Below, one piece after another: positions 46,404 to 54,693 of a stretch of DNA of 64,000 bases. The notes under the pieces were generated by a model, which had not been told where the DNA came from, made no database searches, and worked only from the letters and a program-made list of their open reading frames with translations. Both the position numbers and the translations under genes were made by a program. Positions within the stretch are counted from its first letter, which is position 1, and each line of letters starts with the position of its first letter. The stretch comes from Anaerocolumna sp. AGMB13025 (GTDB taxonomy: Bacteria; Bacillota; Clostridia; Lachnospirales; Lachnospiraceae), in NCBI RefSeq assembly GCF_029689925.1, contig NZ_CP121445.1, positions 306,001 through 370,000 of the forward strand, in the 5' to 3' direction.

Positions 46404-46493
46404 AAACTGCCAGAGGCTGCTTTATTATTTTACAAGGAAAGTTCAGCGCGTCAGCGCCAGAGTCTTTGTTCTTTAAGCAGTCCTGGCAGTTTA
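46404..46493. repeat. Palindromic element with the 39.4-kb core
   Basis: AAACTGCCAGAGGCTGCTT pairs with AAGCAGTCCTGGCAGTTT (two mismatches). The inside holds AGCGCGTCAGCGC-C-AGAGTCTTTGTTCTT, the same core as at 39466 but without the extra 25-bp hairpin units. Confidence 0.85.
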
Positions 46494-46612
46494 AAATCAT
46501 CATTTTCTAAATGGGGTACAGCCCCATCCCTATCATCGGATATTCTTATCAATCAATCCCTGTTATAAGAAAATATGCTGTTATTTGAGTAAAGTTAGTA
46601 ACCCTAAATAGG

Positions 46613-46641
46613 ATATAATTTAAAACCTTCACGCATACAAT
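46613..46641 (+). promoter_or_regulatory. Candidate sigma-E promoter of the split spoIIID
   Basis: CATACAAT (46634-46641) is a perfect match to the sigma-E -10 box CATACAnT. The -35 region GATATAA (46613-46619) is weaker and 14-15 nt away. It sits 32 nt before the TTG start, as expected for spoIIID, a sigma-E gene in Bacillus. Confidence 0.5.
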
Positions 46642-46672
46642 ATAGAAACAAGTACAATAGGGGGATATCCTT

Positions 46673-46819
46673 TTGAAAGGCTATATAGAAGAACGGGCAG
46701 TAGAAATAGCCAATTACATAATTGATAATAATGCAACCGTGAGGCAGACAGCAAAACAATTTGGCATTTCTAAATCAACCGTACATAAAGAGGTAACAGC
46801 AACGAACGTTTTACCATAA
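46673..46819 (+). CDS. spoIIID: spoIIID, 5' part of a gene interrupted by a 13.7-kb element
   Basis: A TTG start behind GGGGGATATCC gives 48 codons: LKGYIEERAVEIANYIIDNN, then ATVRQTAKQFGISKSTVHK. From there the frame runs off into EVTATNVLP and a stop. The first 39 residues match SpoIIID (Bacillus starts MHDYIKERTIKIGKYIVETK) up to the end of the recognition helix. The missing remainder lies at 60510-60686 in the same orientation and phase. Joining at the shared TACATAAAGA gives ...STVHKDVTERLGQIN..., an intact 89-residue SpoIIID. Neither part shows a frameshift or internal stop. As it stands this half has only part of the DNA-binding domain. Confidence 0.92.
   Translation: MKGYIEERAVEIANYIIDNNATVRQTAKQFGISKSTVHKEVTATNVLP
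46758..46811 (+). other. Left attachment site (attL-like) of the spoIIID intervening element
   Basis: The core TACATAAAGA is at 46782-46791. The arm GAACGTT (46804-46810), on the element side, pairs with AACGTTC on the element side of the right site (60503-60509). Both are symmetric about the CA at 46784-46785 / 60528-60529. This asymmetric central dinucleotide is what large serine recombinases use. Confidence 0.7.
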
Positions 46820-46916
46820 ATTACAAACTTTATTCTAAATGGAATCATTCAATCGGTTCATTATATGTCACCAGGTTAATATAAATATAATAGAGAATAA
46901 AATTGGAGTGACATAG

Positions 46917-47138
46917 TTGAATCAAACAGAACGGGATATGAATTTGATGGTTGTGGAAGCAATCGAAGGATATGCCCATAATCATGCGCTCAATGCAAAA
47001 GATGTACTAGAATTGTTTACCAGAAAGGGTATTATCCCCCTCCTTCGTTCTCAATATCAGGCACTGCACTCCCAAAGCCTGGAGGAAAGCATTTATTTTG
47101 TTGAAGATGTTTTGAGGAGAAAACAAAATGAAGGATGA
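46917..47138 (+). CDS. DUF3791-family protein
   Basis: 73 residues from a TTG start with GGAG eight nt upstream; the later ATG at 46938 lacks this. The sequence (RDMNLMVVEAIEGYAHNHAL, KDVLELFTRKGIIPLLRSQY, LEESIYFVEDVLRRKQ) fits DUF3791, small helical proteins found beside DUF3990. It overlaps the DUF3990 gene by 11 nt. In this arrangement it is the likely antidote or partner of the DUF3990 protein. It is the first gene inside the element, about 100 nt from the left junction. Confidence 0.8.
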   Translation: MNQTERDMNLMVVEAIEGYAHNHALNAKDVLELFTRKGIIPLLRSQYQALHSQSLEESIYFVEDVLRRKQNEG

Positions 47139-47619
47139 GCTGATTGTATACCATGGGACCAATGTAATATTTGACCAGGTGGATTTAAAACATTCCAAGG
47201 ATAAACGGGATTTTGGGAAGGGGTTTTATACCACCACCATGGAAGAATATGCAGTCAACTGGGCTGGGAATATGTACATTAGATATGGCGGGGAAGGTAT
47301 CTTTGTTATGAAATTTAAACTGACACCTTCTAAGGAATTGAATATAAAAACCTTTTACGGACTTACCAGGGAATGGCTTACCATGATTAAAAATAATCGT
47401 ATGTTCGGCGGTACCCAGCATGGCTATGATATTGTAATCGGTCCTGTTGCAGATGATAATACCATGAGAACGGTTGCATTATATGTAGCAGGCATTTATA
47501 ATGAGGAAATGGCCATCGAACAGTTAAGAACCTATGAACCTCATGATCAGGTTTCCATACATAGCGAAAGAGCATTGAAATGTCTAGAGTTTTTAGGGAG
47601 GACGAAGACTCATGATTAA
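47128..47619 (+). CDS. DUF3990-family protein, ADP-ribosyltransferase-like fold
   Basis: 163 residues with the DUF3990 pattern: LIVYHGTNVIFDQVDL (the Y-H-G-T strand of ADP-ribosyltransferases), DFGKGFYTTTMEEYAVNWA, and GGTQHGYDIVIGPVADDNTM near the end. The family sits in the ART superfamily, so NAD-dependent modification of a cell target is plausible but unproven. It lies between two DUF3791-type genes with overlaps on both sides (11 and 8 nt), an arrangement typical of toxin-antitoxin modules. Confidence 0.82.
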   Translation: MKDELIVYHGTNVIFDQVDLKHSKDKRDFGKGFYTTTMEEYAVNWAGNMYIRYGGEGIFVMKFKLTPSKELNIKTFYGLTREWLTMIKNNRMFGGTQHGYDIVIGPVADDNTMRTVALYVAGIYNEEMAIEQLRTYEPHDQVSIHSERALKCLEFLGRTKTHD

Positions 47620-47842
47620 TCGGTATATTTATAAAGGTCAGGATGTCACGTTAGATATCATCATGAAGATTGAGCATGTGGTTCGCTTGATATCAGATCA
47701 GACGGACCGACCTTTTGATGAATGTCTCTATGATTTTTACCAATCAAAGGTTTATGAAGCCTTACAAAAAACCGGTTCCTTAATGTGGTGTGAAAGTGCT
47801 GAGTTTATTGTAGACGAATTTTTCAGAGAAAAAAATTTATAA
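47612..47842 (+). CDS. Second DUF3791-like small protein
   Basis: 76 residues: MINRYIYKGQDVTLDIIMK, then HVVRLISDQTDRPFDECLYDFYQSKVYEALQ and ESAEFIVDEFFRE, broken here for length. It resembles DUF3791 in size and in the last helix (ESIYFVEDVLRR in the first copy, ESAEFIVDEFFR here). It overlaps the DUF3990 gene by 8 nt and is followed 12 nt later by recQ, so four genes share one transcript. A partner of the DUF3990 protein is the likeliest role. Confidence 0.7.
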   Translation: MINRYIYKGQDVTLDIIMKIEHVVRLISDQTDRPFDECLYDFYQSKVYEALQKTGSLMWCESAEFIVDEFFREKNL

Positions 47843-47854
47843 GGGGAAAACGAA

Positions 47855-49744
47855 TTGGATGAAAGAATAAAATTACTAAAGAAGTATTTTGGATATGATG
47901 ATTTTCGGGAAGGACAGGAGGAACTAACGGGCAGCATTCTTAACGGAACCGATACCCTTGGCATAATGCCGACCGGAGCAGGCAAGTCAATCTGCTTTCA
48001 GATACCGGCTCTGTTGCTTGAGGGGATTACCCTTGTGATATCGCCATTAATATCCCTTATGAAGGACCAGGTCAGTACCTTAAACCAGGCAGGGATACAT
48101 GCGGCATTTTTAAACAGCTCTTTGACGGCGGGCCAATACCGGTTAGCTCTTTCCTATGCAAAGGAAGGCCGGTATAAAATCATCTATGTAGCACCGGAGA
48201 GACTGATAACCGAGGAATTCTTAGAGTTTGCCCTAAATACAAGAATCTCCATGGTCAGCGTAGATGAAGCCCACTGTGTATCCCAATGGGGACAGGACTT
48301 TAGACCAAGTTATCTAAAAATTGTGGAATTTTTGGACAGGCTCCCTGTAAGACCTGTCTTAAGTGCGTTTACGGCAACTGCCACCAGGGAAGTTATCGAA
48401 GACATAATAAGGATTTTAAGGCTAAAAGCTCCTACTGTCAAAGTTACCGGCTTTGACAGAAAGAACTTATATTTTGCCGTAGAAACCCCCAAAGATAAAT
48501 TTGAAGCATTGAAAAACTATATGCAAGATTATAAAGACCAAAGCGGAATTATTTACTGTCTTACCAGAAAAGTCGTAGAGGAAGTCTGTGACCGCTTAAA
48601 TAGAGAGGGAGTTCCTGTGACCAGATATCATGCCGGTCTCAGTGATGCAGAGCGCAAAACCAATCAGGAGGACTTTATCTATGACAGAAAACCCATAATG
48701 GTAGCTACCAATGCCTTTGGTATGGGCATCGATAAATCCAATGTGCGTTTCGTGATTCATTATAACATGCCAAAGAACATCGAAAGTTATTATCAGGAAG
48801 CAGGCAGGGCCGGGCGAGATGGGGAATCGGCCTTTTGCATTCTTTTATACAGTGGGCAGGATGTTATTACAAACCAGTTCTTTATTGAAAATAATAATGA
48901 CAATGAAGAACTTGACCCAGAAACCTTAAAAGCGGTTAAGGAAAGAGACCGGGAACGCCTTAAGAAAATGACCTTTTATTGTTTTACCAACGAATGCTTA
49001 AGAGATTACATCCTTCGGTATTTTGGCGAATATGGTACAAATTACTGCGGTAATTGTTCCAACTGTCTGACCCAGTTTGAAGAAAGTGACGTAACGGACA
49101 TTTCCATGAAATTAATCGGCTGTGTCAGTCAGTCCAGGCAGCGTTATGGTATGGGGGTTATTGTCGATACGGTTCACGGTAATAAAACCGCCAAGTTAAG
49201 GCAATATCATATGGATGAGAATGAATTTTATGGCAGTTTGGCAAAAGAAGCCGTATACCGACTCAGGCAGGTGTTAAACTACCTGGTATTAGAGGATTAT
49301 CTATTTCTGACGAATGAAGAGTATTCCATTTTAAAATTAACAGACAAGTCGTGGGAAGTGCTGGAAGGCAAAAAAGAGATTATCATGAAATTAGCAAAGG
49401 AACGGGAAATTAGTAAGAAGGAAAAGGTAAAGAAATCCGGACTTAAAAAGGCAGCAGAGAAAGATGCCCGCAAAACCGGCAATGGGAAACAAAATTATGA
49501 AGAAGCAGATGAGGTACTATTTGAGCTGCTTAGAAAACTCAGAAGTGACATTGCCAAGGAAGAAAAGATACCTCCTTATATTGTATTTTCCGATAAAACT
49601 CTGCTGGAATTATGTCTTCACATGCCTCTTAGCGAAGAGGACATGCTTTCCATCTCTGGAATCGGACGATTTAAGTATGATAAATATGGGGAACGGTTTA
49701 TGGAGGCTATTAAGGAGTATAAAGAGAAAGCAGAGACGGATTAA
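47855..49744 (+). CDS. recQ: ATP-dependent DNA helicase RecQ
   Basis: 629 residues from a TTG start with AAGGGG eight nt upstream. Motifs: FREGQEELTGSIL (Q motif/0), Walker A MPTGAGKSICFQIPAL, DEAH box VDEAHCVSQWGQDFRPSY, FTATAT, and QEAGRAGRDG (motif VI). A zinc-binding RQC region follows (CFTNECLRDYIL, then CGNCSNC), then a winged helix. The C-terminal HRDC domain (~545-625) ends DMLSISGIGRFKYDKYGERF. It unwinds recombination intermediates 3'-5'. A RecQ on a removable element is unusual; another chromosomal copy may exist. Confidence 0.95.
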   Translation: MDERIKLLKKYFGYDDFREGQEELTGSILNGTDTLGIMPTGAGKSICFQIPALLLEGITLVISPLISLMKDQVSTLNQAGIHAAFLNSSLTAGQYRLALSYAKEGRYKIIYVAPERLITEEFLEFALNTRISMVSVDEAHCVSQWGQDFRPSYLKIVEFLDRLPVRPVLSAFTATATREVIEDIIRILRLKAPTVKVTGFDRKNLYFAVETPKDKFEALKNYMQDYKDQSGIIYCLTRKVVEEVCDRLNREGVPVTRYHAGLSDAERKTNQEDFIYDRKPIMVATNAFGMGIDKSNVRFVIHYNMPKNIESYYQEAGRAGRDGESAFCILLYSGQDVITNQFFIENNNDNEELDPETLKAVKERDRERLKKMTFYCFTNECLRDYILRYFGEYGTNYCGNCSNCLTQFEESDVTDISMKLIGCVSQSRQRYGMGVIVDTVHGNKTAKLRQYHMDENEFYGSLAKEAVYRLRQVLNYLVLEDYLFLTNEEYSILKLTDKSWEVLEGKKEIIMKLAKEREISKKEKVKKSGLKKAAEKDARKTGNGKQNYEEADEVLFELLRKLRSDIAKEEKIPPYIVFSDKTLLELCLHMPLSEEDMLSISGIGRFKYDKYGERFMEAIKEYKEKAETD

Positions 49745-49789
49745 AATTGTAAGTTTAATTGAAATAAGATAATAATTTGTTTAGGAAAC

Positions 49790-49835
49790 GGAAAAACCAA
49801 GACAAAAAATGATTTTTGGGTTGTCCTGGTTTTCC
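49790..49835. terminator. Bidirectional terminator between recQ and corA
   Basis: GGAAAAACCAAGACAA pairs with TTGTCCTGGTTTTCC around AAAATGATTTTTGGG. Confidence 0.8.
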
Positions 49836-49865
49836 CTACTGCTTTGTGTACTTGGTGTTAACAAG

Positions 49866-50801
49866 TTATAAAAACTTCTTCTTTTTAAAATATATGATGC
49901 AGATGACTGCCACAATAATACTGATGATAATTACAAAAAGATACCCGTATTTCCAGCTTAACTCCGGCATATATTTAAAGTTCATTCCATACCAGCCTAC
50001 AATCAGGGTAAGGGGAAGGAATATGGTGGTAACGACAGTAAACATCTTCATGATATTATTAAGATTATAATCTAACTGTGCATTGTAGGCATCTCTTACA
50101 TGCACGCAATAATCCTGAAGCATCCTGGTGTTGTTGCTTAGCCGGTTGACCCGGTCGGTAAACAATTTGAAGTAACGCAGATTTTCATCTTTAAAAATGT
50201 CGATAGCATTTTCCTCTAACTCTTCTCCGATGACAATAAGCTGCTCGTAATAATTATTAAGCAGCAGAAGTCTTTTCCGGATGCCGGTGATTTCGTAGTT
50301 GAAATTACGGCTTAATTTATTGTCGTTGATTTTATCTTCGTGGGTACTTATTTCTTTCTCAATCTGTTCAAGACCAGAATAATTATCAAAAATCAGCCGT
50401 TCCAAAAATCCGTATACCACCCGTTCCAAAGATACTTTAGCCAGGTTTAAATGCTTTAGGGATTCAAATAATTCCAGTCTCATACTGTCATCCTGGTCCT
50501 CAATAACCACAATCAAAAATAAATTCTTCTTTATATAAATTCCAATTCTGTCCTCTACCTGGATAAAATGCCTGGTATCGATACCCGTAATTATTCCAAA
50601 ATGATAGTCCTCGTACACTTCAATTTCACCGTGTACCTGATGGGTATCATGTTTACATTCCAATACTGTGATTCTGGCAAAACCAAACTTCTCATAACAC
50701 TCTTCCAATTCCTGAAGCGTAATTACGCCGAAGGTCAGAATACCCTTATCATATTCGTCAAGGGTTATAGGTTCTAAATCATCTTGAATTTGATAAAACA
50801 T
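49866..50801 (-). CDS. corA: CorA-type Mg2+/Co2+ channel
   Basis: 311 residues from the ATG at 50801, which follows AAAGGATACGAATT. A longer frame to 50903 adds 34 non-CorA residues. The N-terminal cytosolic domain and long helices end in two transmembrane segments (~250-270 and ~285-305). The pore motif YGMNF (GMN) sits between them. It imports divalent cations as a pentamer. It is transcribed opposite to recQ and the purine permease. The fold is certain; the preferred metal is not. Confidence 0.93.
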   Translation of the reverse strand: MFYQIQDDLEPITLDEYDKGILTFGVITLQELEECYEKFGFARITVLECKHDTHQVHGEIEVYEDYHFGIITGIDTRHFIQVEDRIGIYIKKNLFLIVVIEDQDDSMRLELFESLKHLNLAKVSLERVVYGFLERLIFDNYSGLEQIEKEISTHEDKINDNKLSRNFNYEITGIRKRLLLLNNYYEQLIVIGEELEENAIDIFKDENLRYFKLFTDRVNRLSNNTRMLQDYCVHVRDAYNAQLDYNLNNIMKMFTVVTTIFLPLTLIVGWYGMNFKYMPELSWKYGYLFVIIISIIVAVICIIYFKKKKFL

Positions 50802-51307
50802 AATTCGTATCCTTTCATCAAAATTTATTAGATTAGGCAAATGCGAAACTATGTAGTTCGTACCAAGTGCAGGGTATATGGATGAAATGCTAAAGAATCG
50901 CAAGCTGCCTGTTATTATTATCTAAGAGTATAACATATTTTTTGCAAAAACATAACAAGGATTTCCAGTATCTAAAACGGATCGTTGCGTAAATACAGGA
51001 ATGTTAAGAAACAATAGAATAAAACAAAGAAAATATAACACTATAATAGAAAAAGAATCAGGTCTATTTCTTTTGATTAACCGAATTTATTTAAAAAACC
51101 ACTGATTTATAAGCATAACGACCTTTATTAATTAATAATTCTAATAAAAACCACTATAAAATTAGATTGAATAATCAATATAATCATGTATAATATACCT
51201 GTTCATAAACACTTTATAAAATTTATTAATAATATTTAAACTAAGAGATTCCTTACGAAAAGATTAGTCATGTGAATTTCTTAAGATAAAAGTTAAAGGA
51301 GAAGGTT
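50802..51307. other. Divergent intergenic region, corA / purine permease
   Basis: About 500 bp, very AT-rich. TATAAT lies at 51189 and a small inverted repeat ATTGA-ATAA-TCAAT at 51166 precedes it; either may control the permease. I looked for the conserved loops of a purine riboswitch and did not find them. Confidence 0.5.
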
Positions 51308-52726
51308 ATGGAAAAATTTTTTAAACTTAAGAAGAACGGCACGACGGTTTCAACGGAAGTAGTTGCCGGTATTACCACTTTTTTTGCAATGGCTTATATC
51401 ATTATCGTTAATCCGGAGATGTTAAGTCAGACAGGGATACCAAGTGGGGCGGTATTTCTTGCAACAATTTTTGCATCGGTAGCCGGCACTCTGGTAATGG
51501 CTCTTTTTGCTAATGTGCCATATGCGCAGGCTCCGGGTATGGGACTTAACGCATTTTTTACCTACAATGTTGTATTCGCTCTTGGGTTTTCCTGGAAGCA
51601 GGCATTGGCTATGGTATTCTTATGTGGTGTTATTAACATTATCATTACCGTTACAAAAGTCCGTAAATTAATTATCAAAGCCATCCCGGTCAGCGTTCAG
51701 AATGCCATCGGCGGTGGTATTGGTATCTTTATAGCCTATATTGGTGTTAAGAATGCAGGATTATTAAAATTTACTGCGGACCCTGATACTTACACCCAGT
51801 TAAAGGATGGTACAGTAATAGCGAACAGCCGTATTGTACCGGCATTGATTGAAATAAATAAACCTGCCATAATCTTAGCGATCATCGGAATCTTTCTTAT
51901 GTTCGTACTGCTTATTTTAAAAGTAAGAGGCGCTATATTAATTGGTATAGCGGCTACCACCATCATTGGAATTCCAATGGGTGTAGTGGATTTATCAGCA
52001 CTTAGCACAACTCCTGACTTAAAAGAATCTTTTAGCCAGCTTGGGACAACTTTTGGAGCAGCCCTTGGTAAGGATGGATTATTATCTTTATTTAAAGACG
52101 CTTCCCAGATTCCTTTGGTTTTAATGACTATTTTTGCGTTCAGTTTATCTGATACCTTTGATACACTTGGCACCTTTATTGGTACTGGTAAACGTACCGG
52201 AATTTTTGATGCGGCGGATGAAATAGCCCTTCAGGATGGTTCCGGATTTAAGTCCAAAATGGATAAAGCTTTATTTGCTGACTCCATCGCAACTTCCATT
52301 GGTGCCATCTTTGGTACCTCCAATACAACAACTTATGTAGAAAGTGCCGCCGGAATCGGTGCCGGCGGACGTACCGGTCTGACTTCTGTTGTTACAGCTT
52401 TATTATTCCTTGCCAGCATGTTTTTGGCACCAATTGTAGGCATTGTTCCAACTCAGGCTACCGCACCTGCACTGATCGCAGTCGGTATTATGATGTTATC
52501 TTCCTTTAAGGAAATTAACTGGTCTGATCTAGACGAAGCAATCCCTGCGTTTTTTGCAGCAATCTTTATGGCGTTCTGCTACAGTATTTCTTATGGTATA
52601 GCAGCTGGATTTATCTTTTACTGTCTGGTTAAGATCTGTAAAGGCAAAGCAAAGGAAGTACATCCGGTACTTTGGGTTGCAACCGGACTGTTTATCATGA
52701 ATTTTGTTATTTTGGCAATTCTTTAA
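51308..52726 (+). CDS. NCS2/AzgA-family purine (guanine/hypoxanthine) permease
   Basis: 472 residues with 12-14 hydrophobic segments. The AzgA-branch signatures are EVVAGITTFFAMAYIIIVNP, NVPYAQAPGMGLNAFFTY, AIPVSVQNAIGGGIGIFIAY and FGTSNTTTYVESAAGIGAGG, all close to PbuG/PbuO of Bacillus. It imports guanine or hypoxanthine with protons; adenine is possible. TTAAAGGAGAAGG precedes the ATG. It is monocistronic, and palindromic repeat C starts 35 nt after the stop. Confidence 0.93.
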   Translation: MEKFFKLKKNGTTVSTEVVAGITTFFAMAYIIIVNPEMLSQTGIPSGAVFLATIFASVAGTLVMALFANVPYAQAPGMGLNAFFTYNVVFALGFSWKQALAMVFLCGVINIIITVTKVRKLIIKAIPVSVQNAIGGGIGIFIAYIGVKNAGLLKFTADPDTYTQLKDGTVIANSRIVPALIEINKPAIILAIIGIFLMFVLLILKVRGAILIGIAATTIIGIPMGVVDLSALSTTPDLKESFSQLGTTFGAALGKDGLLSLFKDASQIPLVLMTIFAFSLSDTFDTLGTFIGTGKRTGIFDAADEIALQDGSGFKSKMDKALFADSIATSIGAIFGTSNTTTYVESAAGIGAGGRTGLTSVVTALLFLASMFLAPIVGIVPTQATAPALIAVGIMMLSSFKEINWSDLDEAIPAFFAAIFMAFCYSISYGIAAGFIFYCLVKICKGKAKEVHPVLWVATGLFIMNFVILAIL

Positions 52727-52760
52727 TTTTTGTTATTGGCTTCGAAGTTTTTTGTAATGA

Positions 52761-53041
52761 ATACTTGATATAATCAGCAATGGATGCTATGAGAAAGCAC
52801 TGATTCTGATATCGTTCATAAGCTTAGTATACGGAGTCTGAATTCACTAATGACTCTTTTATGCGGTAAAGCAGAGTGAAAAGCCACAAACTCCTCGCTA
52901 TGCTCGTCAGACAGTGTGTCTTTTCGCTCTGAACCCCATAAAAGGTCATAAGTGAATTTGCAGACTCCGTATAAAGCGCTTATGAACGATATCAGGATCA
53001 TGCTTTCTATTTAGGTTTATTAATCTGATTATATCAAGTAT
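52761..53041. repeat. Large palindromic repeat, copy C
   Basis: A 281-bp inverted repeat. ATACTTGATATAATCAG opens and CTGATTATATCAAGTAT closes it. Arms pair at GATATCGTTCATAAGC, at ACGGAGTCTG (and CAGACTCCGT), and at GAATTCACTAATGAC (complement with one or two mismatches). The centre is CACAAACTCCTCGC-TAT-GCTCGTCAGACAGTGTG. The AT change in the outer arm (ATAAAATC to ATATAATC) is matched on the other side. Confidence 0.92.
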
Positions 53042-53338
53042 TTTTAGGTTGCGGACTGGGAAATTTTAACTGTATTTTTGGGATACTATTATAGTGTAGT
53101 CTCTGGCAGTCGGGCGATGTTAAAAGGTTTATAATAAGTATGCGTGGCTGGATATATGTTTCGTTCTTAGAAAAAATAGATATTAAAGTTAGTTTTAAGC
53201 CTATAACTGGGATGGGGATTTGTGTTATAATTGGGATATAATTCAGCCGTAGGGTGTTTCGTAATATATCATAATAAAGGCAGGGTTATAAACGGATAAG
53301 TTACTTAACCGGTAAATTTCTGATAAGGAGTTGATATT

Positions 53339-53872
53339 ATGTCTGATCAAAGAAAAGTAGTAGTATATATTGCAATGAGCCTGGATGGATATATCGCTAC
53401 GGAAGATGATTCTCTGGAATGGCTTTTTAAGGTGGAGGGTGAAGGAGATAACGGGTATTCTGCATTTTACGATACGATTGATGCGATTATTGTTGGGCGA
53501 AGGACTTATGACTGGGTAATCCAGAAAGAGGGTGAGGACAACTTCCCTTATAAAAATGTGAAATGCTATGTTTACTCCAATACGTTAAAAGGGAAAACAG
53601 AATACGTGGAATTTACGAATGAAGAGGTATCTGAGCTTGTAGCCAGGTTAAAGCAAGAGGAAGGTAAGGATATCTGGGTTATAGGCGGCGGGGATTTACT
53701 CCATGATTTTATAAAGAATCGTTTGATTGATGAATTTATTATTAACGTGGCACCGGTGTTGATTGGTAAAGGGATACCCTTGTTTCAAAAAAACAGTTTT
53801 GAAACGGAATTAAACTTAGTTGATATTAAAAGACATAATCAATTTGCTGAATTACATTATGTAAGAAAATAG
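53339..53872 (+). CDS. Dihydrofolate reductase-like (RibD C-terminal) protein
   Basis: 177 residues with the RibD_C/DHFR-like layout: KVVVYIAMSLDGYIATEDDSLEWL broken at the loop, YDTIDAIIVGRRTYDWVI, DIWVIGGGDLLHDFIKNRLIDEF and APVLIGKGIPLF. This group (like YwjB/YyaP) binds NADPH, but its substrate is mostly unknown; it is not the housekeeping FolA. GATAAGGAGTTG precedes the ATG. It is monocistronic within the element. Confidence 0.88.
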   Translation: MSDQRKVVVYIAMSLDGYIATEDDSLEWLFKVEGEGDNGYSAFYDTIDAIIVGRRTYDWVIQKEGEDNFPYKNVKCYVYSNTLKGKTEYVEFTNEEVSELVARLKQEEGKDIWVIGGGDLLHDFIKNRLIDEFIINVAPVLIGKGIPLFQKNSFETELNLVDIKRHNQFAELHYVRK

Positions 53873-53883
53873 AAGATTATTAG

Positions 53884-54028
53884 AATACAGAAACTTAAAA
53901 TACAAAAAATTAAAGTGTAGAAACTTAAAAGCAGTTACTTAAAAAGCAAAAACTTAAAATGTAGAAACTTAAAATGCAGAAAATTAAAAAAAATAGAAGA
54001 TTAATAAAATATAGAAGCTTATTAAATA
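53884..54028 (+). repeat. Degenerate A-rich tandem repeat
   Basis: About eight imperfect copies of a 16-18-bp unit of the type TAGAAACTTAAAATGCA. It follows the DHFR-like gene and is non-coding in all frames. Confidence 0.75.
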
Positions 54029-54068
54029 TAGAGGTATGAGATTTTATCTTAGACCTCTGTATTTTTTA
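54028..54068 (+). terminator. Terminator after the DHFR-like gene
   Basis: AGAGGT and ACCTCT pair with additional pairing inside (GAGATTTTATCTTAG), followed by ATTTTTT. Confidence 0.75.
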
Positions 54069-54241
54069 TTTTAAAGATTTTTCTGATGGCAATGTGCTAT
54101 AAGAGGAATACTAAAAGAAACGGACAGGTAGAGGGCTAGCAAAAGCATTATTGATGCGAATAAAACAACATGCTGTGATTGTTAAGCTCCCGTTTTTTAT
54201 TTCTAATAAAATAGGAGTTTGTAAATAAAATAAATTACCTC

Positions 54242-54287
54242 TTGACAAAATGTACTTTAAATATATAATGTATATATAAAGTATATA
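54242..54287 (+). promoter_or_regulatory. Promoter and likely GntR operator
   Basis: TTGACA (54242-54247), 16 nt, TATAAT (54264-54269). GTACTTTAAATATA (54252-54265) and TATATATAAAGTAT (54271-54284) form an inverted repeat around the -10 box, the expected position for autorepression by the YtrA-type regulator. Confidence 0.7.
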
Positions 54288-54314
54288 CAATAATAACATT
54301 AAAGAGGTGAATCA

Positions 54315-54689
54315 GTGGATATCATTATCAGCAATTCAAGTGGTAAACCAATTTATGAACAGATAACCGGGCAGATGAAGAATATGATTATAAACGGTGA
54401 GCTAAAGCCCGGACAGTCCCTGCCGTCCATGAGGCTTCTTGCCAAGGAATTAAGAATCAGTGTAATTACAACCAAGAGGGCTTATGAAGATCTGGAGCGA
54501 GATGGTTTTATCACCACCCTGGTGGGCAAAGGCAGTTTTGTTTCCGAAACCAATACAGAGTTTGTCAAAGAAGAGCAATTAAGAATAATAGAAGAATGTC
54601 TGCAAAAAGCAGCTGATAATGCAAAGATGAGCGGTATCAGGCTGGAAGAATTGCATGAAATATTAGATATGGTATATAAGGAGGATTAA
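54315..54689 (+). CDS. GntR-family (YtrA-type) repressor
   Basis: 124 residues from a GTG start with AAAGAGG just before. A winged HTH (residues 8-75) has GKPIYEQITGQMKNMIINGE and LPSMRLLAKELRISVITTKRAYEDLERDGFI (split by length). The short C-terminal tail without effector domain is the YtrA subfamily. YtrA-type repressors control the ABC genes behind them. Only 4 nt separate it from the ATPase gene. The inverted repeat at 54252-54284 is the probable operator. Confidence 0.92.
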   Translation: MDIIISNSSGKPIYEQITGQMKNMIINGELKPGQSLPSMRLLAKELRISVITTKRAYEDLERDGFITTLVGKGSFVSETNTEFVKEEQLRIIEECLQKAADNAKMSGIRLEELHEILDMVYKED

Positions 54690-54693
54690 ATTC

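Noticed and set aside
50802..51307. Purine riboswitch upstream of the guanine/hypoxanthine permease
   Set aside because: The conserved core and loop sequences of the purine aptamer are not visible.
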